Below, piece after piece: positions 8,040-13,072 of a stretch of DNA of 16,134 nt. The first letter of the stretch is position 1. Each line of letters begins with the position of its first letter. The DNA is taken from contig JAYVOH010000079.1 of assembly GCA_043758025.1 (NCBI GenBank), forward strand, positions 1 to 16,134, given 5' to 3'. The translations under genes and the position numbers were made by a program. Source of the DNA: VFKE01 sp043758025. GTDB taxonomy: Bacteria; Verrucomicrobiota; Verrucomicrobiia; Verrucomicrobiales; Verrucomicrobiaceae. The notes beneath the pieces are model-generated. The model saw only the letters and a list, made by a program, of their open reading frames with translations. It did not search any database and was not told the origin of the DNA.

Positions 8040-8132
8040 CAAGACGCCTTGATCGGTGCGACGAAGCGCATGGAAAAAGTGGTCACGATGGAATTGCTGG
8101 CGGCGTTGCGGGAGAGTGCGGAGAAGAAGTAG
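8040..8132 (+). pseudogene. C-terminal tail fragment matching the end of the GH130 protein
   Basis: This frame reads QDALIGATKRMEKVVTMELL, then AALRESAEKK, and stops at TAG 8130-8132. The end matches the GH130 C-terminus (ELLAALRESRPNK) at DNA and protein level, but the preceding residues do not resemble GH130. It has no plausible start of its own, and the open frame upstream is antisense to the antitoxin. It is probably the stranded 3' end of a gene, or a duplicated end left by an insertion. Low certainty. Confidence 0.35.
8091..8117 (+). repeat. 27-bp direct repeat, copy 2
   Basis: It matches 7454-7480 with one mismatch (position 4 of the unit, C to T). Together the copies bracket about 610 bp that contain the toxin-antitoxin pair. 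Confidence 0.8.
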
Positions 8133-8239
8133 GACGACTCATCGTCTCATGCCGTAACTCGGATGCCGGGAATGAGATTGGCGATATCTTTAATTATGGT
8201 TGCTTGTCAGGCGCATATTTTTTTGCTCAAGTGAGTGTC

Positions 8240-8752
8240 ATGCTGAAACCACGTTTCTTGATCGGGTTCACCGGACATCGTGCCGGTTTCGATGAAAAGC
8301 TCATCCAAGCCGCTTTGCACGGTGCGTTGGATGACCTTCGCAAACGCGCTGAAGCAGTCGGAGGACAGGCCGAACTTTACGCAAGTGTGGCGGAAGGGGG
8401 AGATATTCTCTGTGTGGAAGCGGCACGAAATCTTGAGATGCCCGTGCACCTTCTGCTCCCATTGCCGGATGACGAATTCGCTAAGGATTTTTCATCGGCT
8501 GGAGTTTGGGATCGGTCGAAGCACCAGTTGGACCTGGCGCGTCAGAAACCTGGCCGGGATTCGGTTCGGATCGTTCCCGGGGAAATAGCACGGCCTGATT
8601 GCTATTTCGATCAAGCCATCCGCATTCTGGAGGCGGTAGACGTGCTGGTCGCGGTCTGGGACGGCCAGCCAGCACGAGGATTGGGGGGCACGGCGGAAGT
8701 GATCGAACATGCACGGAAGCGGCTCGGCCTTCCTGTGATCGTGATTGATTAA
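8240..8752 (+). CDS. SLOG-domain protein, N-terminal half of a broken SLOG-transmembrane gene
   Basis: From the ATG at 8240 (170 aa) the protein reads MLKPRFLIGFTGHRAG, then SVAEGGDILCVEAARNLEMP, LLLPLPDDEFAKDF, and AVWDGQPARGLGGTAEVIEH. These are the hallmarks of a SLOG (SMODS/LOG-like Rossmannoid) sensor domain, a superfamily proposed to bind or process nucleotide signals in prokaryotic conflict systems: the GHR loop, the (S/G)-x-A-E-G-(A/G)-D phosphate-binding turn, and the final G-L-G-G-T-A-x-V helix. The stop TAA (8750-8752) falls just after VIVID, where homologous domains normally run on through an Asp/Pro-Thr-Gly turn into a membrane part. The next codons, in the same frame, read TTGQCHLDEVV, as if one codon had mutated to TAA. 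No good ribosome site precedes 8240; GTG at 8231 is an alternative start. No other gene lies between the fragment at 8132 and 8240. Confidence 0.75.
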   Translation: MLKPRFLIGFTGHRAGFDEKLIQAALHGALDDLRKRAEAVGGQAELYASVAEGGDILCVEAARNLEMPVHLLLPLPDDEFAKDFSSAGVWDRSKHQLDLARQKPGRDSVRIVPGEIARPDCYFDQAIRILEAVDVLVAVWDGQPARGLGGTAEVIEHARKRLGLPVIVID

Positions 8753-8812
8753 ACCACCGGCCAATGCCACCTCGATGAAGTCGTTTTGTCAAAGGCATAC
8801 CGTGCGGATGCC

Positions 8813-9796
8813 ATGCTGGATGAATTGAATGAGATCGCAGAAAAAGCAGGTGTCGATTGTGCGAAAGTGCAGGGCACGGCAAATGACCTTCAATCCTGTC
8901 TGGATGTTGTTGCCAATACGGAGGCGAAACGTTTACGGCCTTCGCTGGTTCGAATCATCCTGCTGCATGGCCTCGCCGCGCTCCTCGCTGCCACCGTGAC
9001 GTTTCAGCTCACCAAGGAAACCGCTTGGGAAAAATGGAAGTGGATTTTCACCGGCACGGAGCTGCTCATGGTAACCTATGCGCTCTGGCTCAGCTACCGG
9101 CTGCACCGGAAACACACTCAGAAACGTTGGATTCGGTGCCGCTTTGCTTGCGAGATCGTTCGTGGTCTGCGGGCTTGTGTGCCCCTTGTCGATCCGCTGC
9201 ATCCCACCCTAGGCGTGCATGATCCACTGTGGCGTCGCTTTGCCCTCAGTGCCGGTTTGCTCGTAAACGAACATCAGACGACCGCCGACCTTCGCACGCT
9301 ACGCGATAGCTACATAGCCATCCGCCTGAGCGAAACCGATCCGGAGGGACAAATCTTGCATTACCGCAAGATGCAGCCCAGAGCAGAGCGGAGGTGGTGG
9401 CTGACTGGCAAGGTGAGCAAGTGGAGTGCCCTCCTGGCACCGCCCTTCGTGCTGCTGTCTCTGATAAACAAGCTCAGCAAGATGGAGCATCTCCCTCTCT
9501 CCAAGCACGGCGGGTGGCATCTGGATGAAGACCCTCGATGGTGGCCTTTCGTCGTGCTGCTGCCCATCGCCCTGCCGCTTATTGCCGGAGTAGCCAACGG
9601 TATCCGTCAGGCCCTAGATGCCGGCCGGCGCAAGGAACGCTACCCGGAGATGGCGGCGCGGCTGATTTCTCTCCGCAGCCACCTCGCCGGACTGGAAACC
9701 CGCTCCACCATCACCCACACCGTAGCCCAAACTGAAGAAATTCTCCTCGACGAACTCCGTGAATGGCAGCTCACGGCCACTACCACAGGACATTGA
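8813..9796 (+). CDS. Four-helix membrane part (SLATT/DUF4231-like) following the SLOG domain
   Basis: This continues the SLOG reading frame after the TAA at 8750. From the ATG at 8813, 327 aa; a TTG at 8786 is also in frame, but neither start has a visible ribosome site. Four hydrophobic segments are evident: LVRIILLHGLAALLAATVTF, IFTGTELLMVTYALWL, then after a soluble stretch WSALLAPPFVLLSLI and FVVLLPIALPLIAGVANGI. The middle has basic and amphipathic helices (CEIVRGLRACVPLV; YIAIRLSETDPEGQI), and the end has TVAQTEEILLDELREWQ. Paired helices joined to a SLOG domain fit the SLATT/DUF4231-type effectors proposed to form membrane pores on signal binding. I infer one ancestral protein of about 518 aa. 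Family assignment of the membrane part is by layout and motif recall, not by a profile search. Confidence 0.65.
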   Translation: MLDELNEIAEKAGVDCAKVQGTANDLQSCLDVVANTEAKRLRPSLVRIILLHGLAALLAATVTFQLTKETAWEKWKWIFTGTELLMVTYALWLSYRLHRKHTQKRWIRCRFACEIVRGLRACVPLVDPLHPTLGVHDPLWRRFALSAGLLVNEHQTTADLRTLRDSYIAIRLSETDPEGQILHYRKMQPRAERRWWLTGKVSKWSALLAPPFVLLSLINKLSKMEHLPLSKHGGWHLDEDPRWWPFVVLLPIALPLIAGVANGIRQALDAGRRKERYPEMAARLISLRSHLAGLETRSTITHTVAQTEEILLDELREWQLTATTTGH

Positions 9797-9828
9797 AATG
9801 AATCACGCTGAAATGGTATGCAGCCCCG

Positions 9829-9903
9829 CCGTATCTTTATATCCGCCGCGACCAAGAGCTCTCCGACGCCAAGCGCGCCATCCTCGCAACACCTAGACAC
9901 TAA
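9829..9903 (+). pseudogene. C-terminal relic of a STAND/TPR protein
   Basis: This frame ends in YIRRDQELSDAKRAIL and then TAA at 9901-9903. The DUF4062 protein of this locus ends in YHRRDEELADAKRAILGGA. The match is about 14 of 16 residues across the core, with many synonymous differences, so this is an old paralogous end, not a copying artefact. The rest of that gene is absent. It sits between the SLOG gene and the next relic. Confidence 0.6.
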
Positions 9904-9909
9904 TCCTCC

Positions 9910-10014
9910 ATGAAACCGCGTCCCACCATCTACCTCTGCGGCGTTTCGCATAAGTTCGACACTTTCCGCGACGCTGTTGAGAACGATATCGAGATGAAAG
10001 GAGGTCTCGCATGA
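9910..10014 (+). pseudogene. Truncated N-terminus of a second STAND-type protein (34 aa), overlapping the DUF4062 start
   Basis: It reads MKPRPTIYLCGVSHKFDTFR, then DAVENDIEMKGG, and stops at TGA 10012-10014. The pattern (P-x-I-(Y/F)-L-x-x-V-S-x-x-F-x-x-(Y/F)-R-x-A-V-x-x-(D/E)-I-E-x-K-G) is the first beta strand and helix of a TIR/DUF4062-like effector domain as found at the start of other bacterial STAND proteins. It is cut off after about 30 residues. Its last codons contain the ribosome-binding site for the DUF4062 gene and its stop overlaps that start (ATGA), so it may now act as a leader that couples translation. Whether it is expressed is unknown. Confidence 0.55.
9997..10004 (+). promoter_or_regulatory. 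Strong ribosome-binding site for the DUF4062-STAND gene
   Basis: AAAGGAGG, with six bases to the ATG at 10011, is the clearest Shine-Dalgarno sequence in the window. It decides the start of the following gene. Confidence 0.85.
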
Positions 10015-13000
10015 TCGACGTCATCCGTATCTTTGTGAGTTCCACGTGGATCGATCTCCAGCCGGAGCGCAAGGCGGTCGAGACAGCATTGCACCGCATG
10101 AAGGAAACCAAGCTCATCGGCATGGAATACTTCGGCAGCTGCGACGACGACGCACACACGGTCTCTCTCGACGAAGTGGATCGGAGCCAGTTCTACATCG
10201 GCATTTTCGGTGCTCGCTACGGTTCCGGCATCACTGAAGCGGAGTATCGCCGCGCGCGGGACAAGGGCCTCACCTGCCACATCTATTTCAAGGGCGATTC
10301 GACCATCACCGACGACCAGCGGGAAAAGGATCCGGCCAAGGCTGCAAAGCTCGACACGTTGAAAGCGGAGCTTCGACGCAATCACGTCGTCACTGAATTC
10401 ACCAACACGGACAATCTCGCATGGAAGGTGACGGCAGATCTCCACGACTGGCTGGTCGAAACGAGGCGTGCCAGCCGGGCCGAGTTGATCCCGGTGGACA
10501 TCTCGCGGATCGGCAAGTATGCGCCCGCCGAACTCATCGGTCGCGAAACCGAGATGAAGCTACTCTCCGACGCGTGGGAAAAAGCCGTGCGAAGCACCAA
10601 GCCCCGCCCTCACGTTCTCACCTTCGTCGCCCTCGGCGGCGAAGGCAAAACCTCGCTCGTCGCCAAGTGGGCGGCGGAACTGGCGCATCAGGACTGGCCC
10701 GGCTGCGCCGCCGCCTTTGCGTGGTCCTTCTACAGCCAGGGCACACGCGATCAAGTCGCGGCGTCATCCGACTTGTTCTTGAAGGAAGCTCTGAACTTCT
10801 TTGCCGAGGGCGACCCAAAGGAAGACGAGATCAAAGCCTTCGCCGCCAGCCCCGCCGGCGCGTTCGAGAAAGGCCAGCGCCTCGCCCGCATCGTGGGCCA
10901 GCGGCGCAGCCTCCTCATCCTCGACGGCCTCGAGCCGCTGCAATACGCGCCCACCGCGCCCACGCCGGGCGAACTCAAGGACCAGGGCATCGCCGCGCTG
11001 CTCAAGTGCCTGGCCGCCGCCAGCCACGGCCTGTGCGTCGTCACCACCCGGTATTCGCTACCGGACCTGCGGGCGTTCATGGGAAAAACGGTGAAGGAGG
11101 AAAAGCTCACGCGACTCTCGCGTGCCGCGGGCGTGCATTTGCTCAAGTCGCTCGGCGTCAATGGCAGCGAACTGCGCAACCTTCCACTGGAGGTTGGGGA
11201 CGAGAATAGTGAAAAGGTGAACGAGTTCGAGAAGCTCGTGGAAGACGTGAAGGGCCATGCACTCACCGTGACTTTGCTTGGAAGTTATCTGCACGAGGCC
11301 CACAATGGAGACATCCGCAAACGTGACCTTGTGAAACTAGAGGAAGCGGACGATGAAATCGTAGTCATTCCGGACCACCCGAAGCACGCATTCCACGTCA
11401 TGGATGCTTACGTTGAATGGTTCGAGACGGGCGGAAAGAACGAGGAAGAGAACAAGAAAGGCCTGCGAGCAGTGACAATCCTGCGATTGCTCGGACTATT
11501 CGACCGCCCCGCCTCTGCGGACTGCCTGGCTACCCTGTGGTTAGGCGATGCTATCCCTGACCTCACTGAACCGCTCGTTGGACTGAAAGACACTGAAAGA
11601 AACATTGCCTTAACACGGCTAGAAGGCGCGAAGCTGCTTGCGGTGAACCGCGAGGCAGCAGGCACAGTCGTCTCGCTCGATGCACATCCACACATCCGGG
11701 AATACTTTGCCAAGCAACTACGCGAACAGAAACTCAGCGCCTGGCGCGCGGCCCACCGGCGGCTTTACGAACACCTCTGCGAGACCACGAAGGAAGGCGA
11801 TCAACCCACGCTCGAAGACCTCCAACCGCTTTACCAAGCAGTGTCCCATGGCTGCCATGCACAGGAATATCCTACTGCGTTCAAAAGTGTTCTTTTGACT
11901 AGAATACTGAAGGGCACGAATGGCCCTGGGGCACTCTACAGCACGCGCAAACTTGGAGCTTACGGGAGTCAACTTGGTGCGGTCGCGGCGTTTTTTGAAA
12001 AACCTTGGACGGCGGTGACGGAGGTTTTGTTACCAAAAGATCAAGGATGGCTACTTAATGAAGCAGGTATTTGTCTCAAAGCCCTTGGGAGGCTCGGAGA
12101 AGCAGTAGCCCCATTTGAAGCTGCCTTGTCGATTCGGAATTCTATTGATGCGCCGGATCGCTCGCTGGCAGTAGCGAACCTCGCGGACTTATATCTCGTG
12201 TTGGGCTCTCTCCGAGATGCTCTCATGCGAGGCGAGAGTGCGGTTGCCTTTGCAAGCAAGCAAAAGCGCTACCGCAGGCGTGATAACCTCGCCCTTCTCG
12301 CAACAATCCTTCACAAATCTGGTGACACGAAGAGGGCAAGGAAGGAGTTCGAGAACGCTGAGATTATTCAACAAAGCTTGCGACATCCAACCCCGCCGGA
12401 GAACCGTCCCCAACTCTATGGTATACCAGGTTTCCAATACTGTGATCATCTGCTGACTTCGGTTGAGCGTCGCGCCTGGCATTTGCAGATGAGATGCTCA
12501 GCAAATTCGACTGGAGAACAACCGCTTCAATGCGATGACGAATTCAATCTCGTCTGCGAACGAGTGAATCAAAGAGCGAGTGATTCACTCGTAATCGTAA
12601 GCGGGGACTTCCGTAACGCGACAAGCATCGCTTTGACTCGGCTGACTTTAGGACGTGTGGCTCTTTTCAAAGCTATAGTTTATCAAACATTCATCGATGA
12701 TGCGAAGCAGTTGCTATTGTCGATTGTAGATGAATTTTGGCGCGCTTCCGAACACACTCATCTTCCAGAAGCCCTCCTCACCCGTGCCTGGCTGCGGTGG
12801 CTCACCGGCGCGCGCACCGGCCCCGAAAGCGCGCAGGAGGATCTCGACGAAGCCTGGGAAATCGCCGAGCGCGGCCCCATGAAACTCCACATGGCCGACA
12901 TTCACCTCCACCGCGCCCGCCTCTTCTTCCGCGAGCAACCTTACCCGTGGAAATCACCGCAGGACGACCTCGCCGCCGCCGAGAAACTCATCAACGACTG

Positions 13001-13064
13001 CGATTACCACCGCCGAGACGAGGAACTTGCCGACGCCAAACGCGCCATATTAGGCGGCGCGTGA
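10011..13064 (+). CDS. DUF4062-NTPase-TPR STAND protein
   Basis: This 1017-aa protein begins MIDVIRIFVSSTWIDLQPER, the signature opening of DUF4062, and continues with EYFGSCDDDAHTVSLDEVDRS and GIFGARYG (residues about 5-110). The nucleotide-binding part starts near IGRETEMKLL (about 178): Walker A GGEGKTS at 209-215, and a Walker B-like LLILDGLEPL with Asp305. A sensor-type VVTTRYSLPDL follows, then a winged-helix-like AVTILRLLGLFDRPAS (about 485-500). The C-terminus has TPR-like helices (about 680-790, NEAGICLKALGRLGEAVAPF) and a conserved end YHRRDEELADAKRAIL. Bacterial STAND ATPases with this layout are proposed or shown signal-activated oligomerising switches, many of them antiphage; the DUF4062 layout recalls eukaryotic nephrocystin-3 and TEP1. 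A perfect ribosome site fixes the start. Its end touches the TIR gene (GTG of that frame overlaps TGA). GC falls in 11200-12760 and rises sharply in the last 290 bp, suggesting a mosaic. Confidence 0.85.
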   Translation: MIDVIRIFVSSTWIDLQPERKAVETALHRMKETKLIGMEYFGSCDDDAHTVSLDEVDRSQFYIGIFGARYGSGITEAEYRRARDKGLTCHIYFKGDSTITDDQREKDPAKAAKLDTLKAELRRNHVVTEFTNTDNLAWKVTADLHDWLVETRRASRAELIPVDISRIGKYAPAELIGRETEMKLLSDAWEKAVRSTKPRPHVLTFVALGGEGKTSLVAKWAAELAHQDWPGCAAAFAWSFYSQGTRDQVAASSDLFLKEALNFFAEGDPKEDEIKAFAASPAGAFEKGQRLARIVGQRRSLLILDGLEPLQYAPTAPTPGELKDQGIAALLKCLAAASHGLCVVTTRYSLPDLRAFMGKTVKEEKLTRLSRAAGVHLLKSLGVNGSELRNLPLEVGDENSEKVNEFEKLVEDVKGHALTVTLLGSYLHEAHNGDIRKRDLVKLEEADDEIVVIPDHPKHAFHVMDAYVEWFETGGKNEEENKKGLRAVTILRLLGLFDRPASADCLATLWLGDAIPDLTEPLVGLKDTERNIALTRLEGAKLLAVNREAAGTVVSLDAHPHIREYFAKQLREQKLSAWRAAHRRLYEHLCETTKEGDQPTLEDLQPLYQAVSHGCHAQEYPTAFKSVLLTRILKGTNGPGALYSTRKLGAYGSQLGAVAAFFEKPWTAVTEVLLPKDQGWLLNEAGICLKALGRLGEAVAPFEAALSIRNSIDAPDRSLAVANLADLYLVLGSLRDALMRGESAVAFASKQKRYRRRDNLALLATILHKSGDTKRARKEFENAEIIQQSLRHPTPPENRPQLYGIPGFQYCDHLLTSVERRAWHLQMRCSANSTGEQPLQCDDEFNLVCERVNQRASDSLVIVSGDFRNATSIALTRLTLGRVALFKAIVYQTFIDDAKQLLLSIVDEFWRASEHTHLPEALLTRAWLRWLTGARTGPESAQEDLDEAWEIAERGPMKLHMADIHLHRARLFFREQPYPWKSPQDDLAAAEKLINDCDYHRRDEELADAKRAILGGA

Positions 13065-13072
13065 TATACGCC

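Noticed and set aside
10751..11266. Long minus-strand open frames inside the DUF4062 gene (and likewise 13525-14800 in the TIR gene)
   Set aside because: High-GC shadows of the real coding frame, rich in Arg, Ser, Gly and Ala, without start signals or motifs.
12737..13072. Upstream extension of the TIR protein frame by 112 residues
   Set aside because: It is Arg/Pro/His-rich out-of-frame translation of the high-GC end of the DUF4062 gene; the TIR fold begins at MPYDLF.
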